Counted from the first letter of the stretch, positions 18,435 through 27,612 are shown. The stretch is DNA of 64,000 nt from Panacagrimonas sp965216845 (GCA_965216845.1 OZ244200.1:2790001-2854000); one strand, 5' to 3'. The notes: generated by a model from the sequence alone, not told the origin. Numbers and translations are program-made.

Positions 18435-19157
18435 CTACCATTTGAGCTCCTCGATCTTGAGTTTGCCTTCCTGCAGAAAGGCTTGAACCGCACAGCCCCG
18501 CAACACCCCGCGAATCTGTTCGGCCACCGAATAAATGCCCGATACGGCCAACAGCTCGGCTTCCATCGTGTGGCAGAAAATGCGCGCGCCCGAATCCCCC
18601 TTGGCGCCGGCAATGGCGCGACCACGCAAGGCCGAATAAACATGGATACAGCCGTCGGCGATGATTTCCGCCCCCGGATTGACCGTACTGGTCACCACCA
18701 GGTCCGCGCCTTCGGCGTAAATCTGCTGGCCCGAACGTACCGGGCTGTTGATGACCCTGGCGGGCTTTCGCTGCGCAGCAGGTGGCGGCTCGGCGGGTGG
18801 CGCCGGCGTTGCCTTGGGCGACGGTGATGGCGGCTCCACCGCCCTGGCCGGGCGCGAGGACAACGCGTCCGCCGGAATCAGGGGCAGGCCAGCGTCCAGC
18901 GCGGCGTTGTTGGCCGGCCCGTCCAGCATGGCGATGGGCTGCATGCCGGCGGCGCGCAAGGCATCGACTGCGGGTCTGATGTCCAGGTTGCGTTCGGCCT
19001 CCAGCAGCATCGGCATGCCGCTGGCCGCTTCGCCCAACTGACGGCCAAAATTGCTCACCTGTTGCTGAATCATTTCCGGTTGGTCGTCCAGAATCAGCAC
19101 ACGCGTCAGTGACAGCATGCGCCCCTTGAATTCGAGGGCTTTGGGGTTTTTGCTCAT
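18435..19157 (-). CDS. minC: Septum site-determining protein MinC
   Basis: The division inhibitor that blocks FtsZ assembly away from mid-cell. It has 240 residues. The N-terminal FtsZ-acting domain starts KALEFKGRMLSLTRVLIL. A Pro/Ala-rich linker lies around residues 112-134 (PPSPSPKATPAPPAEPPPAA). The C-terminal beta-helix has SGQQIYAEGADLVVT, GAEIIADGCIHVYSALRGRA and GAKGDSGARIFC. It is first of minCDE, 76 bp ahead of minD. No Shine-Dalgarno is obvious upstream. Confidence 0.96.
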   Translation of the reverse strand: MSKNPKALEFKGRMLSLTRVLILDDQPEMIQQQVSNFGRQLGEAASGMPMLLEAERNLDIRPAVDALRAAGMQPIAMLDGPANNAALDAGLPLIPADALSSRPARAVEPPSPSPKATPAPPAEPPPAAQRKPARVINSPVRSGQQIYAEGADLVVTSTVNPGAEIIADGCIHVYSALRGRAIAGAKGDSGARIFCHTMEAELLAVSGIYSVAEQIRGVLRGCAVQAFLQEGKLKIEELKW

Positions 19158-19548
19158 TTCAGCGGGAGGAAAAGCGGCGGCAGTTCGGGCCTGTTATCCA
19201 TTAAGCGATGGTTGCGCGAGATGCAGAGTGCCGGCAGGGCAAGCAAGGGCTGACACAGTGTATTGGAATACATCGGGAGGCAATGACGCCGTCATAGCGG
19301 CATTTTGCCGCTCGCCTGACGGATTGCCGGCAAACACCCGGCCCGCAGACCGGTGGCCGATATTCGTAAGCCTTTGAGCGAATTGCAGCACCGAATTAAA
19401 GTCTCTTACTCTAAAACTTTGTTGTATATTTACAAACAGTGTTACATCATTGTCTTTAGATTTCAATCTGTCTGCGGCATATTCAAAGGAACAAGCACCG
19501 TCACATCGACCACCGTTCAGGAGTTTCCCGAGAGTCTTCTGCGACATC
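19158..19548. other. Divergent intergenic region between minC and the HNH gene
   Basis: 391 bp without a convincing gene. Positions about 19380-19480 are much richer in A and T than the surroundings and contain TTGTAA-like and TATATT-like hexamers, so promoters for both flanking genes may lie here. The short open frames lack codon-usage or family support. Confidence 0.4.
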
Positions 19549-20121
19549 ATGATCCCCTCCATCCTCAAGCTCGACGCAGGCGGCATGCCGGTCGCCTGGA
19601 TTCGCTGGCAGTCTGCGGTGACGCTGTACGCGCGGCAACGGGTGCGCTGGGAAGCTGGCCAGGAGCGCTTCCGGGTATGGGGCGGCATCAATGCCCGCAC
19701 CGGCACGCGATCCCAGTTCGAGATCGGCTCCATCATCGCGGTGGCGGATCGCTCCAGAAAATTTGCCTCCGGCGTGCCGCTGCTCACCAATCGCACCTTG
19801 TTCCAGCGGGATCGCAACCTGTGCCTGTACTGCGGCGAGCAGTTTCCGGTTTCCGGCCTGACGCGCGATCACATCATGCCCGCCTCGCGCGGCGGCGAGT
19901 GCGTGTGGGAAAACTGCGTCACCGCCTGCGAGCGCTGCAATCACAAAAAAGCGGACCGCACGCCCGAAGAAGCCAACATGAAGCTGCTGGCCGTGCCCTA
20001 CACCCCCAATCTGGCGCAATACCTGATTCTGTCCAATCGCCGCATCCTGGCCGATCAGATGCAGTTTCTGCTGCATTTCGCGGCGAAGAAAAACCGCGCT
20101 TCCAGCAAATTGAAGTCGTAG
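19549..20121 (+). CDS. HNH endonuclease family protein
   Basis: A 190-residue protein. The N-terminal 80 residues (ILKLDAGGMPVAWIRWQSAV and GGINARTGTRSQFEIGSII) form the characteristic lead of a proteobacterial HNH family. The C-terminal HNH/zinc domain has CLYCGEQFPVSGLTRDHIMP, then WENCVTACERCNHKKADRTP. The four Cys (CxxC twice) would bind a structural zinc, and DH is the catalytic pair. It is present as a single-copy housekeeping-type gene in many gammaproteobacteria, and its biological role is not clear to me. The start MIPSILK at 19549 fits the family, but no close ribosome binding site is seen. Confidence 0.85.
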   Translation: MIPSILKLDAGGMPVAWIRWQSAVTLYARQRVRWEAGQERFRVWGGINARTGTRSQFEIGSIIAVADRSRKFASGVPLLTNRTLFQRDRNLCLYCGEQFPVSGLTRDHIMPASRGGECVWENCVTACERCNHKKADRTPEEANMKLLAVPYTPNLAQYLILSNRRILADQMQFLLHFAAKKNRASSKLKS

Positions 20122-20127
20122 ACGAAT

Positions 20128-20472
20128 CTAGGATTCAGCACGCGTTCCAACATGCCGCGACCGATCCGTGGCGTCATGCAAAATTCGAATCACTTCGATA
20201 ACTTCCGACTCATTCTTGGCGAGTCGCAAGATCAAAAAGTGCCTGGCTTTTCTCCCAGCATGAGCAACGTGCAGCGCCAGAATCCCATCGCCAATATCGT
20301 CCCGTGTCCTGATCCCAATGCCGTGCGGCCCCCTGGAAAGTTTCTGAATGGCCAAAATCAAAGTTTGAGCGCAGGCCTTGGCCTGACGTTTTCCAAACCG
20401 CTGATTCGTCCATTCAATGATCCGGGCAAAGTCCTCTTCCGCCACTTGAGACAGCCGTACCGTCCAGTTCAC
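20128..20472 (-). CDS. parE: ParE/RelE-superfamily toxin
   Basis: A 114-residue protein with the RelE/ParE fold signature: TVRLSQVAEEDFARIIEWTN as the helical hairpin, then GPHGIGIRTRDDIGDGILAL, then KARHFLILRLAKNESEVIEVIRILHDATD. ParE toxins poison DNA gyrase, while RelE members cut mRNA; sequence alone favours ParE. The likely start is GTG at 20472, eight bases past the antitoxin stop. The longer frame to 20529 overlaps the antitoxin. It converges on the HNH gene with a 6-bp gap. Confidence 0.85.
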   Translation of the reverse strand: MNWTVRLSQVAEEDFARIIEWTNQRFGKRQAKACAQTLILAIQKLSRGPHGIGIRTRDDIGDGILALHVAHAGRKARHFLILRLAKNESEVIEVIRILHDATDRSRHVGTRAES

Positions 20473-20480
20473 GCTATGCG

Positions 20481-20768
20481 TCAGCCGCGCCGGGCTTGAA
20501 TGCTTCGACCTGCCGCAGCCGAGAGGCATTTCTCTATTTCGTCAGCGTTGTTAAAGCTCGTAAAGCGCCCGGCATCAAGGTCCGCGACGCCGATTTGGGC
20601 CGCTTCTCGCAGCGCCGCAAGTCGCGCCTCCTCCTCGGCCTCTTGGCGTTCCACCAACCGCAAACCGTCGCGCAAGACTTCGCTTGCATTTTGATAACGG
20701 CCCGTACTTACCAAGCGCTCAACCAAGTTTGCTTGATGATCCGTCAGGACGACATTGCGAGTCGGCAT
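20481..20768 (-). CDS. parD: ParD-family antitoxin
   Basis: A 95-residue protein. The N-terminal VVLTDHQANLVERLVSTGRY is a ribbon-helix-helix DNA-binding domain. It is followed by NASEVLRDGLRLVERQEAEEEARLAALREA, typical of the CC2985/ParD family. The C-terminal third is the disordered toxin-binding tail. GGAGG stands seven bases ahead of the ATG. The antitoxin-before-toxin order and 8-bp spacing fit an autoregulated type II module. Confidence 0.9.
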   Translation of the reverse strand: MPTRNVVLTDHQANLVERLVSTGRYQNASEVLRDGLRLVERQEAEEEARLAALREAAQIGVADLDAGRFTSFNNADEIEKCLSAAAGRSIQARRG

Positions 20769-20842
20769 ATCCCGCCTCCAATGATTGGCAGATTACGCCA
20801 TTCCTCATGAGAAACAGCGGTATCCGAGGCCTCCGCTTGGCG

Positions 20843-21391
20843 CTACTTGTTCCCAACGAGCTTCGCCAAACCATTGGCGGACAGAATTTCAATCCAGTAG
20901 CCATCCGGATCCTTGATGAAGGCCAGGCCTTTCATCTTGCCGTCGTCAGGACGTTTCACGAATTCGACCCCGTTTTCGTCAAACCATCTGCAGGCCTCGT
21001 AGACATCAGGAACGGTGATGCCGATGTGACCGAAACCTTGCGGCGCACTGTTGCCATCGTGGTAGCCGCCAAAAGCTTCGTCATTCTCCGTGCCCCAGTT
21101 ATGGGTCAGCTCAATAGCGCCCAATTGCCGAAAGGTGAAAGCGGCGCGTTCCACCGGGTCAGCGGGAATGTCACGGTCACGCAAAAACCCCAGAAAATAC
21201 AGCGAAAACTTCATTTCCGGGAAATCGAACTGGTTCAGCAGCGTCATGCCCAGCACATTCTGATAAAAGGGGACGGACACCGCCGGATCCTTGATTCGCA
21301 GCATGGTTTGCGTCATCGCAAACTCGCGGGTCTTGGTGAGCGAATCCATCAACTCTGAATTCAGCGGCGAAATATCTTGCGGTAGTGGCAT
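20843..21391 (-). CDS. gloA: Lactoylglutathione lyase (glyoxalase I), eukaryote-like long form
   Basis: Converts the hemithioacetal of methylglyoxal and glutathione to S-lactoylglutathione. The 182-residue protein is of the long type found in eukaryotes and many proteobacteria. TMLRIKDPAVSVPFYQNVLG is the first beta-alpha-beta unit, with ELTHNWGTEN, GFGHIGITVPDVYEAC and FIKDPDGYWIEIL carrying the usual metal ligands Gln/His and Glu. The start MPLPQDISPL at 21391 has a perfect AGGAGG eight bases upstream. The inverted repeat at 21407-21455 lies just before it. Confidence 0.95.
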   Translation of the reverse strand: MPLPQDISPLNSELMDSLTKTREFAMTQTMLRIKDPAVSVPFYQNVLGMTLLNQFDFPEMKFSLYFLGFLRDRDIPADPVERAAFTFRQLGAIELTHNWGTENDEAFGGYHDGNSAPQGFGHIGITVPDVYEACRWFDENGVEFVKRPDDGKMKGLAFIKDPDGYWIEILSANGLAKLVGNK

Positions 21392-21406
21392 GAGCCTCCT
21401 CCTTAG

Positions 21407-21455
21407 GGAAACACTGATTAATCTACTGCGCTCGCTACGATTAATCAGCGTTTCC
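21407..21455. repeat. Inverted repeat (17-bp arms) upstream of gloA
   Basis: Arms GGAAACACTGATTAATC and GATTAATCAGCGTTTCC pair with one mismatch around a 15-base loop rich in GC. It lies between the divergent gloA and the 21568 gene. It may be a small mobile hairpin, a bidirectional terminator or an operator. I see no second copy in the window. Confidence 0.7.
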
Positions 21456-21567
21456 TTAGATTGCTGATGGCAACGCAAATCGCGTTCACGCAATGAAACT
21501 ATGCTAGAACTGCGTCCACTCATCCACGACCGGGCGGTCGCGCGCCCGGCAGGCTTGATTCAATTCA

Positions 21568-22329
21568 ATGCAAATCACCGAGATTTCAGAGGATTTCTGG
21601 AACATCCGCGGAAGTTTTCGCATTGGCAGCGTGCTGGACATTGGCACCCACGCCTCCCTGATTCGCAAACAGGACGGCCGCTTCCTGATGCTGGATTCGC
21701 TGCAGTTGGACGGGCGCACCAGACAGAGCGTCATGCAGTTAACCGATGACGGCGCCGCGCTGGACGCCATCATCAATCTGCACCCTTTTCATACGGTGTT
21801 CTGCGAACAGGCACACGCTGATTTTCCAGACGCGCGCCTGTACGGAACCGCGCGTCATCAGCAACGCTTTGCCGATCTGCCATGGGAGGATGAGCCAAGC
21901 GACGACGCGGATTGCCACGCGCTGTTCGAGGCCGATCTGGCATTTTCCGTTCCCGAAGGGGTGGACCTGGTCACGGATAGCGAGTTGGTGCATTTCGCCT
22001 CGGTGCTGGCGTTGCACCGAAGCTCCAACACTCTGCATGTGGACGATACGCTGATGGCCGTCAAACCACCGGCCCTGGCGCGCGGCGCCGGCATGAAAAC
22101 GCGCCTGCGTCTGCATCCGACTTTGGCCTTCGCGCTGCAAAAGCGACCCGGCGCAGCCGATGCGTTCGAGTACTGGACCGAGCAGTTGGGTCAGGATTGG
22201 TCAGAGGTTTCCACCATTTGCGCCGCCCACAATGATGTGCTCCACACGCGCAATTTTCCGCTGGACTTGCGCAAAGCGGTCAAACGCATGGCGCCCATCC
22301 TGTGGCGACACCGCAGAAAGTACGACTAG
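21568..22329 (+). CDS. Conserved hypothetical protein, DUF4336/metallo-beta-lactamase-like
   Basis: A 253-residue cytoplasmic protein. The pattern FRIGSVLDIGTHASLIRKQD, then LDSLQLDGRTRQ, then INLHPFHTVFCEQAHADFPD resembles the opening strands of the metallo-beta-lactamase fold as seen in DUF4336 proteins. The full HxHxDH metal site is absent, so it is likely not a normal hydrolase. The second half is not recognised. Its stop overlaps the convergent permease by 4 bp. The function is unknown. Confidence 0.6.
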   Translation: MQITEISEDFWNIRGSFRIGSVLDIGTHASLIRKQDGRFLMLDSLQLDGRTRQSVMQLTDDGAALDAIINLHPFHTVFCEQAHADFPDARLYGTARHQQRFADLPWEDEPSDDADCHALFEADLAFSVPEGVDLVTDSELVHFASVLALHRSSNTLHVDDTLMAVKPPALARGAGMKTRLRLHPTLAFALQKRPGAADAFEYWTEQLGQDWSEVSTICAAHNDVLHTRNFPLDLRKAVKRMAPILWRHRRKYD

Positions 22330-24095
22330 GACGCATAGATGATGGGAATCAGAATCACCGTCATGATGCCGAACAAGGCCACCAGCGGCAGACCAAAACG
22401 CAGGAAGTCGCCCAGGCGATAACCGCCCGGCCCCATCACCATCAGATTGGTCTGATAGGCCATGGGCGTGGCGAAAGAGCTGGTGCATCCAATCATGACG
22501 GTCATGGTGACGGCATGCGCGGACAAGCCCACGCCGTGCCCCGCCGCCAGAGCCAGCGGCATGGAAAGCGCCACCGCCGCGGCGTTGGAAACCAGGGTGG
22601 TCACCAGGGCGGTGGTGAGGAAAATCGCACCCACCACCAGCCGCGGTTGATCGCCTGCGGCGTCAATCACCCATTGCGCGACGGGCTCAAGAATCCCGTT
22701 CTCGGACAGGGCGTTGCCAATTCCAATGGCACCACCAATGACCATCAGCATGGACCAGTCGATACTCTGGCGCGCCTTCATCAGCGTGGTGCAACGGCCC
22801 AGCACGATAGCGCCAGCGGCCAACATCGCGCCTTGCAACACCGACCAAAGCCCGATCACATTGCCCAACACCATTGCCGCCACGGCGCCGATGGCCAGCG
22901 TCGGCCGCTGACGAACCGGCACCTGGGCACCATCCAGCCAACGGGCCAACAGGAATTCGCGCGAGCCGGACCAGCGGCCGACGAAACCGTCGCCGGCATC
23001 CAGCAGCAGGGTATCGCCGGCCTGAAACACAACGTCACCGATGCGCCCGGACAAGGGCGTGCCGTCGCGCGAAACGGCGATGATGGCGGCGTCATAGATT
23101 TCCCGGAACCGGCTTTGGCGCAGCTTTTGCCCGATCAGACTGGCGCGATTGGACAACACCGCCTCGGCCAGGTGGCGCGCGCGGTTCGGCTGATCGGCGC
23201 CGAACCAGCGATCCGACGGTGGCGCGATGCCGGACACCCGCAAGAGGTCGGAAACATAGGCCGGATCACCGAAAAAAATCAGCCGATCAGAGGCTTGCAA
23301 CAACATCTCCGGTTCCACCGGCGCGATGACCTGTTCGCCGCGCACGATTTCGGAAAGATACAAACCGCCCAGTTGACGTAATCCGGCCTGACTCACCTTG
23401 CGACCGACAATGGGACCGCCCGGCTCCACCATCATCTCCACGGCGTATTGGCGCGGGTCCTTCAGACGTTCGGTTGGCGAGCTTCGCTTCGGCAGAAAAC
23501 GGCCCAGCAGAATCACGTACACCAGCACGCTCACCGTCAGCGGCAGGCCAATCAGTGCCGGCTCCAGAAAGCCGATGCCCGGATCGTCCGGCTCGGCCGC
23601 GCGCAAGGCGCTGTTGGCCACCATGTTGGTGGCACTGCCGAGCAAGGTGATGCTGCCGCCGGCGATGGCGGCGTAACTCAAGGGAATCAGCAGACGCGAG
23701 GCGGACAGCCCATAACGCGCGGCCCAGTCACGCACCAGCGGCACATACAAGGCAACGATGGGCGTGTTGTTGACGATGGAACTCAGACCCGCGACCGGCC
23801 CGGTCACCAGCCATTGCGCGTGTCGCTCCGAACGCGGTGTCACCAGCAGGCGCGTGCCCAGTACATGCATGGCGCCGCTGTCGCGAAGGCCGGCGGCGAC
23901 CACGAACAAGACCGCAATGGTCATGACGCCGGGATTGGAAAACCCCGCCAGCCCGCCCTGAACCGACACGCTGCCGGTGGCCAGCAACAGGCCCAGGCAG
24001 CCCATGACAATCATGTCAGCGTCACGCGGTCGTCGTGCCAGGCCCCAGAAACACAGGGCCAGCGCCAACAGCGAAATGAAGGAACCAGGGGTCAA
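22326..24095 (-). CDS. SLC13/DASS-type permease with RCK-C domains
   Basis: A 589-residue inner-membrane protein. There are hydrophobic segments at both ends and a central soluble part of about 200 residues with two TrkA-C/RCK-C-like units, for example GRKVSQAGLRQLGGLYLSEI and LRQSRFREIYDAAIIAVSRDG. SSIVNNTPIVALYVPL and GSATNMVANSAL are the family SNT motifs that bind Na+ and substrate. Homologues carry sulfate, thiosulfate or dicarboxylates. Neighbouring sulfur genes make a sulfur oxyanion plausible, but that is inference. The start is TTG at 24095 with AGGAG nine bases upstream. Confidence 0.85.
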   Translation of the reverse strand: MTPGSFISLLALALCFWGLARRPRDADMIVMGCLGLLLATGSVSVQGGLAGFSNPGVMTIAVLFVVAAGLRDSGAMHVLGTRLLVTPRSERHAQWLVTGPVAGLSSIVNNTPIVALYVPLVRDWAARYGLSASRLLIPLSYAAIAGGSITLLGSATNMVANSALRAAEPDDPGIGFLEPALIGLPLTVSVLVYVILLGRFLPKRSSPTERLKDPRQYAVEMMVEPGGPIVGRKVSQAGLRQLGGLYLSEIVRGEQVIAPVEPEMLLQASDRLIFFGDPAYVSDLLRVSGIAPPSDRWFGADQPNRARHLAEAVLSNRASLIGQKLRQSRFREIYDAAIIAVSRDGTPLSGRIGDVVFQAGDTLLLDAGDGFVGRWSGSREFLLARWLDGAQVPVRQRPTLAIGAVAAMVLGNVIGLWSVLQGAMLAAGAIVLGRCTTLMKARQSIDWSMLMVIGGAIGIGNALSENGILEPVAQWVIDAAGDQPRLVVGAIFLTTALVTTLVSNAAAVALSMPLALAAGHGVGLSAHAVTMTVMIGCTSSFATPMAYQTNLMVMGPGGYRLGDFLRFGLPLVALFGIMTVILIPIIYAS

Positions 24096-24135
24096 ACCGG
24101 GCGACTCCTGAAACGATGGGCAAAGGCGGCTTGCC

Positions 24136-25056
24136 TCACGAATCCGCGCCGCCGGCTATTGCGCGCAACCAGCGGCTGATGGCCACCTGCCCGGAACGAA
24201 TCCGCAGGAACTGTTTCTGCGTCATTTCCGGCAACCACACCGGCCCCCAGAATCCGGGGTGCAGACTCATCACCTGATTGCCGTGCACCAGAATCTGATA
24301 CGGCAGAAAAGCGGCCGTGCGCACGCCGGGCGCCGCTTCGATCTCGGCGATGGTCGACCAGATTTGCTGCACTTGCTGGTCGTCACTTTCAGCAAATGAA
24401 ACACCGAACACGGTCTGCGATTTGTCTGCGATATCCATGCGATAAATCTGTGCCGAACCGCCGACGGCCTTGCGCAGATTTTCCGCGACCGTGTCGCGTG
24501 CCTGCTCGTGGCTTTGATGGCTCGCCAGCTCGATGAAATCGCTGAAACGTTCCGCGTCGGCCTGATAGTTGTAGACGCTCAGCGCATCGGCGCTGATGGC
24601 GCGGCGGCGACCGAAGCCGCTTCCCTCACCCAGCCAGCGGCCAAGTCTGGCAGCAACCGCGCCCAAATCGTCAGATAGCCGATATGCCTGCGCCAGATAG
24701 CGTGGCTGCCGATAACTCAACTGAACGCCGTCATCGGTGGCGTGCAAACAAAAATGTTGAACTGCGGCATAGCCGCCGAGCGCGTCCTTTGCCGCCGCCG
24801 CCCGCAAGCTGGGATCGGTCGCCACCAGCACCACCGTATCGGCTCGCGGCGCGTATTCGCCCAGCCGTTCCATCCCGGCTTCATCCAGTTTGTGCGCCAG
24901 ATCAGCCTTGGCCTGCTTGAGTGTTTGCCCGCCCCATTGAATCAGCACATAGGGCTGCAAGCCCTCCTCGGCGGACAGGGGCGTAGCCATCAGGCCGAGC
25001 AGGCCAATCACGAAAGCCGCGCGCAGACGAGGCGGCAGGCGAAAACAGCTCAACAT
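24136..25056 (-). CDS. Secreted protein of unknown function
   Basis: A 306-residue protein with a signal peptide (RAAFVIGLLGLMATPLSAEE; cleavage expected near residue 30). The mature part has no motif I recognise. It is mixed alpha/beta in character, with PYVLIQWGG, TVVLVATDPSLRAAA and AYRLSDDLGAVAARLGRW. A single Cys is present (QHFCLHATDD). It starts 51 bp beyond the SulP permease stop and is followed by the SLC13 permease, all on the same strand, so it may be co-expressed with transporters. Some DUF302-like alternation is visible but not enough to assign. Confidence 0.6.
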   Translation of the reverse strand: MLSCFRLPPRLRAAFVIGLLGLMATPLSAEEGLQPYVLIQWGGQTLKQAKADLAHKLDEAGMERLGEYAPRADTVVLVATDPSLRAAAAKDALGGYAAVQHFCLHATDDGVQLSYRQPRYLAQAYRLSDDLGAVAARLGRWLGEGSGFGRRRAISADALSVYNYQADAERFSDFIELASHQSHEQARDTVAENLRKAVGGSAQIYRMDIADKSQTVFGVSFAESDDQQVQQIWSTIAEIEAAPGVRTAAFLPYQILVHGNQVMSLHPGFWGPVWLPEMTQKQFLRIRSGQVAISRWLRAIAGGADS

Positions 25057-25107
25057 GGACGAATCAATCCAGCGATCAGGTCAGCGCAACACTCTAACCC
25101 AGACGCT

Positions 25108-26820
25108 TCAGCGCAACAGGCTACGCACCGCCGCATCGGTGGACAGATGCACATGGGCACCGCCCAGCTCGCGCAGAAAACGGGCGCCCTTGAGCCGATC
25201 CATCACCGGGCCCTTGACTTCCGCCAGATGCAGACCGACGGACATTTCCTTCAGTGAATGATGCAGGGATTGCAGCATCTCCAGGCCGCTGGCGTCGATA
25301 TAGCTGACGCCCGAGCAAATCACGATCACCGCTTTCAAGTCATCTTTTTCCAACACCAGATCGCTGAGCCGCGACGCCACCCGTGGGGTATTGGCGAAGT
25401 ACAGATTTTCATCAATCCGGACAATCAGCAATTGCGGCCAGGTCTGAACCGCGTGCCGACACACGTTGCGGTAATGCTCCGTACCCTGAATGCGCCCGAC
25501 CACGGCGATATGCGGCCGACTGGTGCGGTACAAAAAGAAGGCTGTACTCATGCCCACGCCCAGCAACAAACCGCCTTCGATGCCGAGCAGCAAGACGCCG
25601 GCGATGGTCGCCGCCTGCGCCAGACCGTCGCCGCGATCATAGGCCCAGGTCCGCCGCACTGATCGCAGGTCGATCAACTGAAATACCGCGACGACGATGA
25701 TCGCCGCCAATACCGGCTTGGGCAGGTTTTGCAGCAAGCCGGCGAAAAACATCGCCCCCAGCCCGACCCAGATTGCGGTGACGATTGCCGCGCTCTGGGT
25801 ACGCGCACCGGCGTCGAAATTCACCATGGATCGTGCGAACCCGCCAGCCACCGGCATGGCGCCGACACAGGCGCCCGCCGCGTTGGTCACGCCCAGAGCC
25901 AGCAATTCCCGATCCGGATCAATTTTCTCGCGTCGCCGAAATGCCAGCGCCTTGGCGACCGAAATGCTTTCCACGTACCCCACCAGCGCAATCATGGCCG
26001 CCGATGGCGCCAGCGCAATCCACCCGTCTGCGCCCAAGAAACTCAAATCAAAAGCGGGCAAGCCGCTGGGAATCTCTCCAACCACCGCCAGGCCTTGCGC
26101 ATTCATGCCAAAGGTCGCGGCGACCCCCGTTGCCAGCGTCACCAGAACCAATGGCATGGTCCGGCTGGCCACGCTCGCCGCCGTTTTCGACAAACCCAAC
26201 CGGCATAACAGGTTCACCAACCGATCCCGCGCCAGGATCAGACCGGCCACCGAAAGCGCGCCAAAAAGCGCGGTTAGCAAGTGCAGATCAGCGGCATTTG
26301 CAAACAGGGTGTGCAGGATTTCCAAAAACTCTGCTTGCCTGGGCACGGCAATGCCGCTGAGCGGCCCCAACTGGGTGCCGATGATAAAAATCGCCGCACC
26401 GGTGGTGAACCCGGATAACACCGAATGGCTGATGAAATTGGTCAGCCAGCCCAGCCGCAAAATCGCCAGAATCAGCAGCAAACCGCCGGTCAAGGCGGAC
26501 AGAATCAAAGCGCCCGTCAGATAGCGGTCCGGATCACCCTGGGCGTAAGGAATCAAGGCTGCGGAAACCATCACCGCCGCCACCGCCACCGGCCCCACCG
26601 CCAGGCTGCGACTGGTGCCAAAGAAGGCGTAAACAATGGGCGGAATGATGCTGGCGTACAGACCCACTTGCGCCGGCAGGCCCGCCAGAATGGCGTAGGC
26701 CAAGGCCTGCGGAATCAGCAGCACTGCGGTAATCGTGCCGGCCAGCAGGTCCTGACCCAGCGTTTCCCCGCGCGTCGTTTTCAGGTCCGCGAGCAGCGGG
26801 AACAGTCGGAGAAATTTCAC
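25108..26820 (-). CDS. SulP family inorganic anion permease with STAS domain
   Basis: An inner-membrane transporter of 570 residues with 10-14 hydrophobic segments. AGTITAVLLIPQALAYAILA near residue 30 is the SulP signature, followed by GLYASIIPPIVYAFFGTSRS. Residues about 430-565 form a cytoplasmic STAS domain (LLIVRIDENLYFANTP and VSYIDASGLEMLQSLHHSL). Family members transport sulfate, bicarbonate or other anions; sulfate fits the neighbours. I chose GTG at 26820, preceded by GGGGGA. An in-frame GTG at 26838 is the alternative. Confidence 0.9.
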   Translation of the reverse strand: MKFLRLFPLLADLKTTRGETLGQDLLAGTITAVLLIPQALAYAILAGLPAQVGLYASIIPPIVYAFFGTSRSLAVGPVAVAAVMVSAALIPYAQGDPDRYLTGALILSALTGGLLLILAILRLGWLTNFISHSVLSGFTTGAAIFIIGTQLGPLSGIAVPRQAEFLEILHTLFANAADLHLLTALFGALSVAGLILARDRLVNLLCRLGLSKTAASVASRTMPLVLVTLATGVAATFGMNAQGLAVVGEIPSGLPAFDLSFLGADGWIALAPSAAMIALVGYVESISVAKALAFRRREKIDPDRELLALGVTNAAGACVGAMPVAGGFARSMVNFDAGARTQSAAIVTAIWVGLGAMFFAGLLQNLPKPVLAAIIVVAVFQLIDLRSVRRTWAYDRGDGLAQAATIAGVLLLGIEGGLLLGVGMSTAFFLYRTSRPHIAVVGRIQGTEHYRNVCRHAVQTWPQLLIVRIDENLYFANTPRVASRLSDLVLEKDDLKAVIVICSGVSYIDASGLEMLQSLHHSLKEMSVGLHLAEVKGPVMDRLKGARFLRELGGAHVHLSTDAAVRSLLR

Positions 26821-26865
26821 CTGTCCCCCACCCTTCACCTGCCTAGTCCGATTCAGACATGGTGA

Positions 26866-27561
26866 TCAGGACTGACCGCAAGCCAGGTTGGCGGGAACCG
26901 CTACATCCATCAACCTGGGATCGGCCAGGTTCAGACCACGCATGATGTCCACGTATTCGCTTTGTGTCTTGCCGGCGATTCTCGGGTTGGCGCGCTTTTC
27001 CTCGCCGATGCTGGATGCCGTCCAGCCCTTGTAATCATGTCCGGGATACAGCGTGGTTTCATCCGGTAACTTGAACAGCTTGTTGACAATCGAGTCCCAG
27101 GACTTGTTTGGATCACCACCCTGAAAGTCGGTGCGGCCACTACCGCGAATCAGCAACACATCACCGGTGAAAACGGCCTTGGGCTTTGCCGGGTTCAATA
27201 CGAAACTGAAGGACTCGTCCGTGTGCCCCGGGGTGTATATCGAATCCAGCTTGATGCCATCCACATCGATGGTTTCACCTTGGCTCACGCTCTGCGAAAC
27301 ACATTGGGCCTTGGTGAATTCGCCCATCATGGTCACGCAGCCGGTACGGTCGCGCAGATCGCCCAGCGCGGTGATGTGATCGGCATGCGTATGCGTATCG
27401 ATTGCCCGCACCAGTTTCAGATCCAGATCGTTGATCACCGCCAGATACTGCTCCAGCTTTTCCTTGACAGGATCGATGATCAGCGCCTCGCGGCCGGGGC
27501 CGGACGCAAGCAGATAGGTGTAGGTGCTGGAAACCGGCTCGAACATCTGTCTGAAGATCAT
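26866..27561 (-). CDS. Persulfide dioxygenase (ETHE1-type MBL-fold)
   Basis: Oxidises glutathione persulfide to sulfite and glutathione with one mononuclear Fe(II). It has 231 residues. THTHADHITALG supplies metal ligands, with GHTDESFSF and LYPGHDYKG giving the others. GSGRTDFQGGD is diagnostic for ETHE1-type persulfide dioxygenases as against glyoxalase II. The start MIFRQMFEP at 27561 has AAGGTG seven bases before it. It lies downstream of the PmpA/PmpB genes and has its own strong promoter with an operator (27613-27641). It should detoxify sulfide-derived sulfane sulfur. Confidence 0.93.
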   Translation of the reverse strand: MIFRQMFEPVSSTYTYLLASGPGREALIIDPVKEKLEQYLAVINDLDLKLVRAIDTHTHADHITALGDLRDRTGCVTMMGEFTKAQCVSQSVSQGETIDVDGIKLDSIYTPGHTDESFSFVLNPAKPKAVFTGDVLLIRGSGRTDFQGGDPNKSWDSIVNKLFKLPDETTLYPGHDYKGWTASSIGEEKRANPRIAGKTQSEYVDIMRGLNLADPRLMDVAVPANLACGQS

Positions 27562-27612
27562 GATGTCACCTTTGTTGGATTCCTGAGCGGAGCCGCCGCT
27601 CCTCACCTGTCG

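Noticed and set aside
19194..19817. Minus-strand 207-codon open frame before the HNH gene
   Set aside because: Covers promoter DNA and the HNH gene antisense; sequence not protein-like.
22302..23381. 359-codon plus-strand frame opposite the SLC13 permease
   Set aside because: His/Gln/Gly-rich antisense product; the permease has clear membrane segments and SNT motifs.
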